64,000 nt of DNA. Origin: Heliocidaris erythrogramma. Its lineage: Eukaryota > Echinodermata > Echinoidea > Camarodonta > Echinometridae. The number at the start of each line of letters is the position of its first letter. The first letter of the stretch is position 1. Below are positions 14,101-29,100 of the stretch, one piece after another. Location of the stretch: the NCBI GenBank assembly GCA_025617745.1, contig CM046873.1, forward strand, positions 33,055,101 through 33,119,100. The letters are read 5' to 3'. The translations under genes and the position numbers were made by a program. A model generated the notes under the pieces. The model was not told where the DNA came from. It ran no database searches and was given only the letters and a program-made list of their open reading frames with translations.

Positions 14101-17100
14101 GAAGTTTCAGAAATAATCTTTCGAATGTGAACAGGGCCTGTGGGATGATTTTAATTATGGCTGTATGATGACAGGTAGAACTGTCCGGCGTATCACCTCG
14201 CTTTCCCCTAAAGTGCCGTTTTTGCGCCGAGAAACACACACCGTTGTGTTTGAACACCATTGCCGAATCAATAGGACCCACATGGGGTCCAGAGATGAAA
14301 AAAAAAATACCCCAAATTACTCTGACATTTACCTTGTGCCTCACTCTATCAAGCGTCCGTCATGTCTATATCACATGCCAACTTATTTAACTCTTTCAGT
14401 GCCGATGGCACGTAAACGTAACAGATAGACTTGTCATTTTCTTTCACCAATAGACCGCTTCTGTAATGTATACAAATTTATGCACATATATTCTCTGAGC
14501 ACCTAGTGACGAGCTATTCCATGAACCCGATTTTTATAAATGAGCCTCAATGCTTGGAATCCACTTTGCATACATTATTTGTTGCTATGTCCGGCAAGCT
14601 TTCAGGTTGTCAAGAACAACCTTTGTTTGAAAGGTATGTATAAAATTTGCATACATTACCGAAGCGGCCTATTGCTCGACCACAGGAAAGGTATATGGTG
14701 GTCAATGTATATCAAAAATTTTAGCATAAATCAAGTATTGTAAATATATGATTATACTTATATGCTACCGTAGAAATTTCAGAGAAAATTGCAGATTTTT
14801 AAAAAGATACTACCTTATTTCAACATTAAACAATAGTAAACAAATGAGAAACCAGAAAATAATGGACAAAAAAGAAACTCACTAGTAATTTTCAATAATT
14901 CTCGTGCATAAAGTTGGGTAAATTAATAATGTTTGGTATCATAAGAAATGGTAATAAATTTCCTACAAGTTTTGTACACAATATTTTGTGAAATAATAGA
15001 TAGTTAATGAAGTAGAGACAATTGAAAAGTAAGCATTGATTACATTTTGGTAAAATTTTGAAGAGAGCTAAACCCCTTGGCACAGTAAGAGTTAAATGCC
15101 GAGAACGGAAGAATAAGTCTTTTCTCTGCTGTATGTTTGTTAGGAATATGAAAATCTGACTATCTTTGCACTTTCATGTTTATGTATAAATAAATCGTGT
15201 TTAAAAATGCTGAACACACTCAACCAAGTGTGCTCAAGACATTGAAAACGGTTTACAACTTCGATGTTCTCTGTAGGTTTCCATGGTGAGTGAGTATTCA
15301 CAACTTATTGAGTATCGAGAACGGGAGATTAAGTTTTCTCTTCTACAATTGTCTGTTCATTTTAATGAATATGAAAACCTAGCTGACAATCTTTGCTCTT
15401 TTAGGTTTACCTACAATATGTTACTATTACTTTACTTCTACAGTTTTTCCATCTCCCTTTTTACTTTTAAATTTTTGTTTGGCATCTCCTTTATTTTACA
15501 AATTATTTCATCTAAAAGAGAGAGAGAGAGAGAGAGAGAGACTTAGTCCTCAGTTTGTCTCCCTTTTTTTTTCCCTCCTTGTTTTTTATTGCAATAGAGT
15601 AATTCCATGTCAATTTCCTTGACATACCAAAAGTGAGAAAATGGTGTCTCATATCAGTCCCAACACCATTAACTAAAATTGAATTTAGCATATAGCCAAC
15701 TTCATGAATGTTTTAGAAGTTCCTGAGCTTTAACGTGAAGCATAATTATAGACCTGAAGTTCATGAAAGATTACAGAAATGTGATGACCATGTTACTCTG
15801 GTTTGAAAAAATGGTATGAGGCAAAGATTTAACTCTTCCAGTGCCGATGGCACGTATATGTGACAGATAGACCTGTCATTTTCATTCACCACTTGCTCGA
15901 CCACAGGAAAGGTATATATATGGTGGTCAATGTATATCAACATTTTGAGCATAAATCAAGCATTTTAAATATATGATTATATTTATATGCTACCTTAGAA
16001 ATTTTCAGAGAAAACATACTTCAACAATAAACAATATTAACAAATGAGAATAAAAAAATAATGAACAAAAAAGAAACTGAAAAGTAATTTTCAATAATTC
16101 TTATGCATAAAGTTGGTTAAAGTAATAATGTTTGGTATCATAAGAAATGGTAATAAATGTCCTACAACTTGTGTACACAATATTTTGTGAAATGATAGAT
16201 GGTTAAAGAAGTGCAGACATTTGAAAAGTAAGCATTGATCACATTTTGGTAAAATTTTGAAGAGAGCTAAACCCCTTGGCAAAGTAAGAGTTAAAAGAAC
16301 TGAAACAGGAATGATTCTTCTAGAGCAAAACTATAATGTATTATTAACCGTATCAGACATCTGAAGAGGGTAACTTTAACTATTTATCGCCCAATTTTGA
16401 CTGTTATCATTATTGACCGGTCAATTTTTTTCTTGTATTGCCCACTCAGAAAAGTCAATGGCAAAATGTGTGTTAATCCCGTTATTTTGTAATTTTCATC
16501 AACATTTTTGACACACCGAATTCCCGCGGAGCTAGCTCGCGGGATTACCGGTACTACTAGTATTTCGCAATCCCAAAGATGGCTGTCTGCAGCTCGTCAA
16601 CAAAAGCAAAGCGTTTCGCGAGTTTTGACGAAGAAGAATTCTCTAAAATTCTTGGAAATAAAGACGGAGACAACACTAAAAGGTCAACGAAGCAAGCACT
16701 CAACATTTTTAAAGTGAGGATATTCAAAAGCTGTACAGCTACATGTATTTCTCAGGAGACACCCGCAGGACTTAGTGAGAAGGTTTGGTTCGTGTTGAGT
16801 CTCTACTTTTGTTGCAGGGGGAGGGAGAACATAAGAAACTTGAGAAAGGATCATTTCCTAGTAAAAGTAGATGCCAGTCAATGTGAGTATGTTACTCAAA
16901 CTATTGATGAGATAAACTGAAACAACTAGAGAGGATAATCAAAGTTCTAGAGTGGATGGTCCGTGCATGTACGCTATTCCCGGAGATCCAAACTGATTAT
17001 TTCTTTGGCAGCTCTAGATGTCTGATTTGTTTAACCCATTGCCTACGGGAACCGGGTTGCTCCTGTATTAAGCCTATGGGAATGACAGAATTCAGTAGTC

Positions 17101-20100
17101 AACGGGTTAATAATAGCAATATTGACTGGCCTCAGGGCTGACATATATCGCCCTGAAGCCAGTCAATATTGCTTTATTATTACCTATATGGGGTATTTTT
17201 ACAGGGCAATTAAAATTCATATTTTGCGCGGCCCGCGAATGACCTACATGTAGTTCTGAGCGGTCATCATTCCCTGATATTTTCCCTCTTCCGGGTTTCA
17301 CCATTCACTTTGTGTACAAAAAGTGCGGTCAACATTGAGCCCGACTATTTCTTGTCAGTGCGCTTTTATTAAAGTGCATACATGTACGCGCAGTATTATG
17401 TACGTGTTAAAGTGTAGGCTTAAAAAATGTATACGCGTGGTAAAAATTTACGTCACAATTGCTTGGCCCAGATTACATACCTGCATGAATAATCTGAAAT
17501 CAAAGAAACTGACAGGCAAACAGACGTGTCCGTGATTGTACAAGATAATCATACACATGATATACATGATATAGGTAATAATAATAATAATATTGACTGG
17601 CTATACTTTCGGGGAATATTGAAAATGTTGCCCTTAAAAGAACCATATTGCCCTCGTCTTCGACTCGGGGCAGTATGATTCTGTTGTCCCCGTCAAGGCC
17701 AGTCAATATTATATAATTATTTCATTGCATAATTATTCTCAACAGATTATTTACTTTTTCAATATATAATAGAAGATCTCATATTAGAGTTACATGGATT
17801 ATGTCATATTTCTTGTCCCAACATCATTGAATGACCCATTATGTTCTCCATCTCGTTGCATGCATCCCCAAAAGCAGGACAACTCCCCCTATCTTTGATG
17901 ATTCCCCACCTCATCGATTCATTATTACTGGGGTCATTGTTAGAATATCGACCATGTCGACCAAAACGAATGTATCGAACGTGCTGCACAAATAGCAATG
18001 TTTCACAGGCTTCTTATAGCATGCTTCCCCCAAACCCGATTGATTGGCGTGGGATCCATGACAGCATCGCATGGTTGCAAAGTGTCACCCTGGAGAAAAT
18101 AGATACCCTTTTGAGCCGTCGCTCTTGGGAGGAGAAATATTGATTTTGCTTGCCGGTGAAGTAGGTTGTCTGGAATCGAGGATGTGTAGTGACTTCGTTT
18201 AAGTGTCTTTAGCGTTGTTTCAAACCAGAAAGGAACATTCCTAGCTGGTTCGCCAGCGATTGATTTTGCGAAATGAAAAATGGTCTAGAATCGCTCAGGC
18301 AAGCAAGACCAGTATTAATTGATGTTGTTCTGGCATCTGGAAGCGGTCGTTATGGTGACCATTGAATTATTTTTCAAAATATCAACATTTAATGATTGAG
18401 AGTTTTGGTAAACAAGCGACTGGAGAACCATGGGTGAATTCAGAAGTCTTGACGTTTTGTGTCATAAAGGAGAAAGGTGTGTCAGAAAAAATGAATACCA
18501 ATGAAGGGTAACCCTTTTAATACTAAATTTAAGATGATTTAGACCTTAGGCTATGAAAAATGCAAGTTGTACCAAAAACAGACTGTATGCAATAGGTTGA
18601 TTATCTGTTATAACTAGGGCATTGAACTGCATTCTATTTAACTTCTTCAAAACTGATTCTTGGAAAGATTCATCCTGAATGGATGAGACGTATGTAAGCT
18701 AGAGGCAGTTTTCCTGACGTGTTCAAAAGTTCCGTATTCTATGGAAATATAAAGAGTGAAAGGAACATGTAAATGTTTAATCAATAGAGTGGCATAATGG
18801 ACGTTTTCTGTGGCATCCAGTGGAAACGCGCTATAAAGAGCTCCAATACAACAAGATTCCTGGTATAACAAGGTAATATTGCTGGTTCCAGGCCTTTGTT
18901 ATTTTGTTATTTTACCCTGATATAAGGAGAATCCTGATATAACAAGTTGATTTTCATGGTCCCAAGGTCCTCATTATAGTAATATTCCACTGTACTATAT
19001 CTACAAAACCAAAAGTAAACTTTTTGGTGATTCCACATCTACTAAAGATTAACAAGTTTTTGGTAAAATAAGGGTTGTTGTGTAAGGCATACACAGGAAA
19101 GTTAGTTTAACATCTTCGAGATACTTTATAAGAATAAAAGGAGTTCTAGTTGTTACTTTGTTCTGTTATCTAAGATTATGTCTGTTATGACCCGGATGGA
19201 TGTCAGTTGTACGTAAAATGATAAGATTCCATGTCCTTCTGGCAAATGCTCCCCTTATCAGTTAAGGAAATAGATTAACATTTATTTCATTATAGTTTTA
19301 AGAAGTTTGACATGACACATCCATGTTCATATCTTTCACATGAAAGAGTGACTAAAAGTCTGGATGTTTTTCTAACTTATCTTTGTTTATTCTCCTTTGT
19401 CAGTTGGTTTCAGAAATGATATCAAAATGGAATCAGCGGTACTGTGTATGATTCACTGCTTGGAGGCCATACTTCAAGCTATAAGTGAGATAAGGAAAGA
19501 TTTTAAAAAGCTTTGAGTGTTCGGTGATTTATACAAGTACCACATGGTTTTGAGTGCCACATGGTTTTGAGTGCCTGGCAGATAGGCACTAAGGAATGCA
19601 CAGCCAGCAGATGCAGATTTCTAGAAATTAGTTTTTTTTAGTTTTGACTTTTCTTTGAATGCAACCACTCAGCACAGTCTGTATATCATTGACATTAAAG
19701 TGGTTACAGTAATACACTTCAACTTCTCTGTTATCTCTGTCCTTTCAATGGAAAACTGGAAGTAGAGAAAAATTCGTCAAAATTAGACTTTAGCCCTTCT
19801 GCCATGTACATTACAGTATATGGTTTTACGATGAAGATAAGTTGTATGCATGCAGAAAGCTAGAAATGCTTTCACTCGTTTAATAAAAAAAAAGTTAACG
19901 TCCTTGTGACTGTTACCAGAAGATCAGAAGTGTTTGTGTGTTTACAAGCTCGGGGGGCCACTTGGAGCCACAAATTATGCCAGCTCTTAGCCTGGGCTCA
20001 TGACTGTATTCCAACATCCCATTCTGAATGACACATCAAGGTTATGAGGTGAGCACATGAATTGAAAACATGACTTCAAATTTGTTTTCTTAACCCTTCA

Positions 20101-23100
20101 CCTACTAGAGCTATCACTCAACATGCCACCAAAGATATTACAGCAACATTACTGACATATCCTCTGTTTTGAGACAGAAGGTTGTTACTCCTTGCAAAAG
20201 GACCTATCACTCAATGTTCCTTCAAAGACAAATTAACTTTACTCACAAATTGTTTCTAAGAACCAGAAGGGCATTAATACCGTAACTATGCAAAGTGAGC
20301 CATCACTCAATGTGTCACTGAAGACAGTAGGACAACTTCACTGACATATCGACTGCTGACAGCCAGAAAGGCGTTAACGTTACACAAAATTTGAGCTACA
20401 TTTTATCAGTCAAAGTGCCACAGGATACATTAGAACAATATTACTGATATATTAGAGATAGAAGGGCGTTAACTCTATGTAAAATGAGTTAGCAGCCATA
20501 TGCATGCCACCATAGACATTAGGACAACATAGCTGACATATCAGGTGCTGAGAGCCAGATGGGCGTTAACTCTTTTCAGAATTGTACATGTACATGTATT
20601 AATCCCCTTTTGGCTCTCAACAAATGTTATCCTGTCACTTACCTTGTTATTTCAACTTACCTCTTCATTATGTGCCGGAAAGAAGAGGGGAATGCCCAGA
20701 CGGTGGAGGAACATCTCAAGAAAAGCTATTTCATTAAGTTTTGACCATTTTTGACTTGTATCAAACCCATTTTACACTGGATATCTTCTAAACAATGATA
20801 TGCTTTAACTTCTTTGTCCTTTCGTTACTGATGGTAAAATAATTAAGAGATTTGACTTACGATGTATGATTTTGGCATACTTCAGCCAGGCAAACAACAA
20901 TTTGTTCTCGAAACATGAGAATTATGTACCTCAGAAGTGCATAGAAGCTGGCTCACTGAATCAATTTTTTTTTAAAGCATGGCAGTATACAACCTGTATA
21001 AAGAACTAATCTTTCTTATTCCAAACATATACGTGTAGAATAACACATTCTTTCTTGGACAGTACTTCTTTCCACCCACGGCACAGAATGTGTTAAGACT
21101 GCATTAATGTTGCTGTAAGTCTCTTCTTTATCTCATGAACACATAAACATTGGTGATACAATCAAGGCTGCTCTGAAAAACTTGAGGAGCTTGTAGATAT
21201 AACAATTTTTTTCTAGTTAATGACCACTCAAAATAGACACTTAGCATTATCACTATCTTAAGTTTGCTTTATGCCGATATTCTCCGTACCTTTTCATAAC
21301 AAGATTGCAAGGAGTTTTGAGAAATCCACTCCACTTCAATATATTGTGCATTGCCTGTAAAAATCACGTTCAGATTTTAGGTCAGCGTAAGTATGACACA
21401 TTTCAATATTTTGTCTGTTTGGAGGCAGAAGGGCATTAACTCTGTGTTAAAGTATATGAATTAACGCCCTTCTGGCTCTCAACATACGATTTAATGTTTA
21501 GGCCATTTAAATTGCCCAAAGTAGAGGGATTGCCATCGAAATTGCCCAATATAGACTGGATTTTTACAGATCATGCTTCATTCGTAGGTCATGCCCGGCT
21601 GGACTATCTCGTCAAAATCCACTACATATACTGTATGTCTGTTCCATAAATCTTTATAGCAGTAGTGTTGTTTAATCTACATGGCATTAAAACACAACTG
21701 TTTACAGTTTGGTGTATCTAAACAGCTTTATGTGGCAGGATGTATTGTCTCCTAGCTGTTTCAAGATAATCCGAAGGGCTATGATATCGCTATAAATCAT
21801 TAAAAATGAAGAGGATGTGCATTTAGAGTCTGCGCATTGTTTTCTAGCGGGAAGAGAGTTGATACAAGAAGAAACCAGACATTAGCCATGTTCATACAGG
21901 AATTGTAACTTCAAACGTTAGTAAAACTTAAGTTAACCCATTGTCTACTAGAACCGGGTGGGTCCTGTATTAAGCCTATGGGGATAAGAGAATTCAGTAT
22001 TCTACGGGTTAATGAAACAACAACTCGTTAGCAACAATGAGGGTTCGCACTGGCCCGAAACAACGCTCATTCTGAGATTACAAAGCGAGTGATCATTGTT
22101 TAACATGTACAGAGAGGTCATCTTCTTAACAACGGGTTTGCTTGTAGTTTCGGCGTTTAACCACAAGCAAGTAAACTTAAAGTTTGAAACTATGAGTCCG
22201 TTCATATGGTCTGAAACTACAAGATAACTTAAAGTTTAGAAACTACAAGCGATACTTGATGTTTAGCTCCCTTCGTGTGATCCTGATGAGCTCATAGGAT
22301 ATAGACCTACAAAGCTACAGATTCTTGTTTATACAAGCCTGGATATTTTTTAAAGGGCAATCCAACCCTTGTAATATAATTTGATTTGTGTCAAAGCAGA
22401 AAAATCAGAGAAGCAGATTGTTGAAAGTTGGAACAAAATCGGACAATCAGTAAGAAAGTTGTAATCACTATACATATGGGAATTTCAAATAGGCCGAATT
22501 GGTACAGTCACTGTGATGAAGCGGTGGTCAACTTTCCCATTCGCTCCAACACAAAATGACTAAAATATCAATATATCAAAATTTGGTAGGATCTTTTTCT
22601 TTCTGGAGGACCTATAACAATGTGTGCTATCTACAATATATTCTAAGTACTGCCCCAAGGGAAAAGGCGCATAGGAGAATACAGGAATTCTATGATATTT
22701 TGGTGTACAACAAATGGGAGAGTTGACTGTGAATACCATCGATTCCCCAAAGTACCAATTTGAGATTTGCATAGATGTAATGATCTAATTTTTTAAACAT
22801 TCATAACTTTCTCATTTTTTGTATGATTTCTTTCCAACTTTCACCATGCCGTTTCTCTTATTTTTCTGCTTTCACACATATCAGCTTTTTACAAAGGTTG
22901 GATTGCCTTTTAAACTTCAATAATAGGTATATCGTTTCACCCTTTATTGTTGGGATAGTTTAATTACTCCAGTAAAAGTGGAAATTTTCACAGAATTTTC
23001 ACTTCCAGTAGCCAATTTGCTTCCTGTTATTAGCATGTTTGTGAAATTTGTTCTTTAAAATTTAGGTTAGGTTGTCAGTTCAAGGATACACTCTAATGAA

Positions 23101-26100
23101 ATTTAGGAAGATAACTTATGCAAGGGGCTTTATTTTGAAACACACTCCTTATCTGCAGTCTACCATGAACTAACAATAAATTAATTAAATTGATATCACT
23201 TAGCGTTGCATCCCAGCAGAAAACCAGCTCCTACTCGTAATGAATTATCAGTGAAGCAGGTTTGATGCTTCACACACTGCGAGCAATTAAGTTATGTTCA
23301 CTTCAATGGATGAGAATCGATCATCAAGTCCACACTTTAACCCTTTGGATGTTATTTGATTCTGGTATAACATGCATTTTCCTTAGGCACCATCCTGAGT
23401 TATCCCTGTCTTAGCATTCTATGGGTTAAGAGCTGTATTCTGTTTTAGTGGATATTTTGTGGTTTTAAATGTAAGATAGTGTTGGGTAATGGTCATGAGA
23501 TTGCATTACATAAGAAACAGTCTAATTCTCTGTCTAAAAAATTCACTCTATTTTCACTCCCCTGGGAGTTAGGTCAGTGATCAGTTGATGAGGAGTGAAT
23601 ATCAAATGAATATGAAGTACTCTCTAAAAGAAAAGAGTGATCTTGTGCTCTAATTTCACCATATGTTCACATTTCTGGGTAGTCATTTCAGTCATCACTT
23701 AATTTTTTAAACAGAAAGTATTCTGTGTTGGGATATATTTAGTGTTTTAAAATAATTTTTTATTAGTTTTTAGATAAAGTTGAGTCATGGTCATGTAATT
23801 GCATTATAAAGGAAACTGTCTAGGTGTTATTGGGAAAGGTTAGTTATGTAGTACACATAATAACGTGGTTGGGAAAACAGAATATTTTATCATTTAAACT
23901 AAGTCGAGGATATACAGTTCAGCATTTCCACCAGTGATGCTAGATTTTAGCAGCAGCGTCCATTATCGTTGCACCAGGGAAGTGTAACTAAGATTAGTTA
24001 CACTTCCCTACGACATCCATGTACATTCAGTAAAATTAATGATGAACATTAACTGTATCTAGGCTACTAGCTTTATTGAGAAATTTCTTCATGTGATTTG
24101 GAAAGTACCAATTAGTATCATTGCAAAGAAAATACACGGTGGTACACGGGATATGTTTGATTATATATCTACTCGGACGTAATTAGGAGCTCTGCATATT
24201 TTGGCACCTCTCTCTCTCTCTCTGTGTCTCTCTCTCTGTTCTCATTTTCTGTCTTTATGTCATTCTCTCTCTCTAACCTTTCTCTTTCTATTTGTAGAAA
24301 AAGAAATGATGGTTGGCTCGTAAAAAAAAAAGGTGTGCTGATTACTTTCTCTGCTTGGCTAGTTAAGCGACGCATTGGCTTGATTATCTTGCCGTGCCGT
24401 GTGTGTGTATATATATGCACGGCCGGCAAAGCGGGACTGTCGTCCCACGCTCTTGTATTTGAGGAGCATTTCGAGAACAAGGGAAGAAATGTTGGAATTG
24501 GAGCCTGGGAAAGGTTAAGCTTCAAATGGGAGAAGTTCATTAAAGAAAGGCCCAAGATGGGTTGAGGGAGAGAGTGAAATAGTGATAATTCACAGGGAAA
24601 GGCTTGATTCGGCTCATCTATTAAGTGGCTGTGTAATCCAGTCTTGTGGAAGTATATATGAACTACCGGTAATCCTTTTATATTTCTTTTCTCCTAAATG
24701 AATGGAAGGCCTAACTTGGCATGATGTAAATATTAAATCTAGGGGCTTAATGGGTCATTTTTGTTCTCTTCATGATCCTTCCACCATTTTTACTACAACA
24801 ATTTGTTTATAATTTTTTTAATGTTTTTTAAAGTGGAAAATTAACTGGTTGATAAACAAGAGATTCTATGGTGACATCAAGGTTAGGTAGCTTAGGGAAC
24901 AAAAAGATGTGTCCGGAACGCAAAATTCATATTGCTGGAAATCATAATTTTATTGCATTATGGTAGAAACATATACTTAAGCCACACAGAGTGTAAAAAA
25001 TACCTCTACCACCATATATAGGCTTACTATTACGGGTGCTAGTTTTTACGAAGGTTCATAATTCCAAAGGTTCATATTTCCGAAACACAAATTTCCCATA
25101 GAGGGGGTGCATAATTCTGAAAATGAAATAATTGTAATTCCAAAAATTAAATAGGGTTCATAATTCCGAAAGTAAGTAATTCCAAAAATGCAATAGAGCC
25201 CTACATAACTTTTCAGAATTATGAACTTTTCGAAATATGAACCCTTTTTCATTTTTGGAATTATGAACCCTATTTCATTTTCGGAATTACGAACCTTTGG
25301 AAAAAAAGAACCTTCGGAATTATGAACCTTTGGAAAACGACTTGTAACAAGTAATTTGTCGCTGGTTTCGTGAACCGACATATCTCCTGTACTTATAAGC
25401 CTATGCGTGTATGTCGGTTCACACAACCAGTGATGAATTCATGTGTTTCCTTACCTGAGGATCATTATCGGTCTAGCATGGCGGAATTACACACTGTATT
25501 TCTCAAGGGCCAATTTTATCAGTGGATTTCAGCTTAAGGCTGCATGGTCACATTTATCCGATAAAGATGACGATAACCAGATTTTTTATTAAAGGCACAC
25601 CCTAATTAACAGACACGAGCATACTCACATGCACACACCATATACATGTAGTACGGTGTGCCTTTAATTGAAAATCTCGGTTTCGCTATGGTTATCGGAC
25701 AAATGAGGCCGGCCCTTTATTCCAAAATTTCTAGTATAAAACACTACATGCAAACGAAGAGACTGGTATATTATTTGGAGTATATGTACACATACAATGT
25801 ACGTGTGACAAAAGTCGACCATGGCAGCTCGTCTAATGTTTGTTCCTTTCGGCGACCGAAGCTTGAAAAGAGTTAAAGCTAGTCGTTTGTTCTGGTAATG
25901 GAATTCAATTTAAAAAAAAACAACAGGCATAATACAGTGATTATAATTATAAACTCAAAGGTCCCTTTAAGCTTAGATAACATAGCAAAACGCAATGGGG
26001 CATAAAGACGCAGGAAAGACGCATAGAGGAAAATTGCCAATTTTTGTCTGTGCTTCTAAAATTCGAATCATACATATCTGAATAAAAAAATTTCATATTA

Positions 26101-29100
26101 TTTTCCTTAAAAGTGTTCAAAGAGTTAAATACTAGTCATAACTCCTAATATTTTGGTTCTGCCTCTATAAGCTAAAACTTTGATTTTGAATAATTTTGTC
26201 ATATATATGCGTCCTTCCCGCGTTTTTACGTGCCACAGTGTTTTGCTATTAAAGCTACGTGTACCTTACTTGAGGCACATACCTGCTTTTTTGTTCATTA
26301 TGTTAAGAAAACTCTCTACGTAATTTGTTTTTGTGTAGTTTTTATGTGAAGTTGAAATATTTCACCTGAGTAACCTTCATTACTAAAATCACTTATTTAT
26401 TTGAATGCTTGAGGTATTATTGCTGCCCTGTCTTACTTGTTGTCCTCAAATTTGACCATTGCCTTTATAGGGAAATTGGTGGTTCCTATATCAAGCCTGG
26501 AAAAAGACAGGATTTATAATGCTCAATGGGTTAAATGGTACCAAAGTTAGTGATTTATTTTTTCATCAAATCGGTTTTCAAATACTGATATAGTTCAGTT
26601 ATTCATCTTGCACTCTTCGCAGTGAAATTTAACAGCAATCTTAATTTTCATTTTTAAGGGAAACTAATATGGAAACAAAGCACATGACGAAAAAGGATAA
26701 CAAGCTCCGATTGGCTGCTGCAAAAGAGCTGTTATTTTTTTAATGTGTGTTGCTTCTCTTGGGTTCCTATTTACATTGTTTGAATTTGATTCTCTTTTCA
26801 CTCTGGAGTTTCGTCTGTTTGGAGCCAGAAGGGCGTAAACTCTGTGTTAAATTATATGAGTTAGCGCCCTTCTAGCTCCAAACACATGATTTTACTCTGA
26901 TGAGTTCAAGAAAAAAAGCTTTAGTATTTATCTGTATTTATAGCTGTTCTTTGATATTGTAGTTCTAATCACCCACATTATATATCTGTTTTTCTTTATT
27001 TTCATTTTGTAGATCTTATTGTAGTCATATCTTCTACTGCCGTAATGTGCTTTGGATCAGAAGGTCAAGTATTTGCTGCATCAGCAATCAGGTAGGTCAA
27101 AGTTGAAAGGTCAAAATGTGATATATGTGCATGATCTGATGCAGATTGGAATATTGTTCCACGTTTTTGATGCAGCGCCACTGAGAAACGCTATTCAGTT
27201 GTTGAGCGAAGATTGCGAGATGGTGTATATATTTTTAGTGTGTTACTGACAAATTTGCTCTCAGCCAATCAGATGCCAGGATTTCAGTAGCTTATAACTG
27301 TAACAGTTTTAAAATGAAAACTATATGGGAACAAATATGTATTTATTCAGAATTTGCAATTTATCATATAATTTTGATAAAACAAAGCCGCTTTTTTTTC
27401 TGCCATCCTACCAAATGCAACACATGGTTTGAATGTGAATTTCTTTCTTAAAATCAAAATTTGAAAGAAGGATCATCACTGATTTTCCCCTTTACAAAAA
27501 CCTAAATCCTAACCTGCTCTTTAAATATAGAGGCTTTTAAACCAAAGCAAGGGTATCTAATTACACAGCATTGCCCTAAAGCATGTGACCTCTGACAGGT
27601 CTCATATATCATTGAGATTTATGGTCTGAAATGGCAGACTATAACATCCCAATTAAGATGATTGATTGGTTGATTAGCTTCAATGCTGCCTGTGTAGTCT
27701 TTGAATCCTTACATCATGTAGCTTACTCTATGAACATGACGAACAAAGAAGCGGACAATTTATGCTACTCCTCATTGTACCCTTCACAATTGCACTGGTT
27801 AACAAAAGAACATCCATTCATTGCTATCCTGTAAAAATATGTAGAACAGGTGTCACATAATAGCAGTGAAGGGATGTCCTTTTGTCTACTAGAGCTATTG
27901 TGCAGGGTACAATGAAGAGCTGCATAAATTGTCCGCTCTCTTTGTCACCGTGTTCATAGTGTTACTATATCTGGCCTGGACCTCAATTAGACATCATATT
28001 TGGAGAATGGAGTCTATTGGTGTCTATTGAAAAAAAAAAAATAAAAAATACAATGCTAATATTCCCATCTTGGTAAATCATTTGCACTATTTTGACTTCT
28101 GCTATTTCTCCTTCTTCTATTTTCATTTTTTGCTATTATAAAATTCTATTGCCAATTGCGCTATTTCTGCTTCTATTATTTTCACTTCTTCTTCTAATTC
28201 TAGTACTTAAACTTCTGCTTCTTCTATTGCTATTTCTATTATTAACATTTCTGCTATTTTTACTTCTTCTTTTTCTAATTCTACTCCTTCTACTAATACT
28301 TCTCTTCTACTTCAACTATTTCTTATTGTACCTTTTCTACTTTGTTACTTCTACATCTACTCTTTCTATTTTTACTTCATGTATTTTTGCTAGTTCCATT
28401 TCTTATATTTCTCTTATGGTCGTTCTGCTTCTACTATTTCCACTTCTACTATCCCAGTGTCTGCTATTACTACTTCATCTCTTTCTATTTCTTCTCCTTC
28501 TACAATTTCAACTATCTTTGTTTTTACTGTTTTCTACTGTTTCTTTGTTGGATCCATTTTCTATAATTTCTACTTTGTGCTGTTTACAATCTACACTCTC
28601 TGTTGTATTCTCAATCTAATAAGGTCCTGCCATTCCTGTTATTGGCCGTGCTCTTGCATTTCGAGTCTGAAAGGGCAGACTAAGCCTCTATATGTAATTG
28701 AAGTGATAAATTGGACCCTGATTAATCATAGGCTTGTCCAGACACATAGATTCTGTCTGGTTCCACCCCATTATCCATACTCTTTCTGTAAGATAATGAA
28801 AAATGGAGCAATAACTAATAAGGTCAGACTCATCACGAGCCATGCATAATTTCCCCCCATCATACATATTGAAAGCAAGGCATGGATATGCCTTCCACTG
28901 TAGTTAATCATCTCACTATGAATTTTTCTTACTTTTCTGCACATTGTGTTAAAACATGGCCCTCAATTTTACTAAGACAAATATGCATTGTACAATTGTT
29001 GTTTTTCATGAGTTTTGCTGTTGCAATACTTAACCCCTGCCATGCCACCCGATTTTTGAGCAATTTTCAAAAATGAACTTTCAAGAGTTCAATATTTACT

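Noticed and set aside
28092-28619. 175-residue hydrophobic open frame resembling a membrane protein
   Set aside because: It is a pyrimidine-rich degenerate minisatellite; Leu/Phe/Ser composition follows from the repeat.
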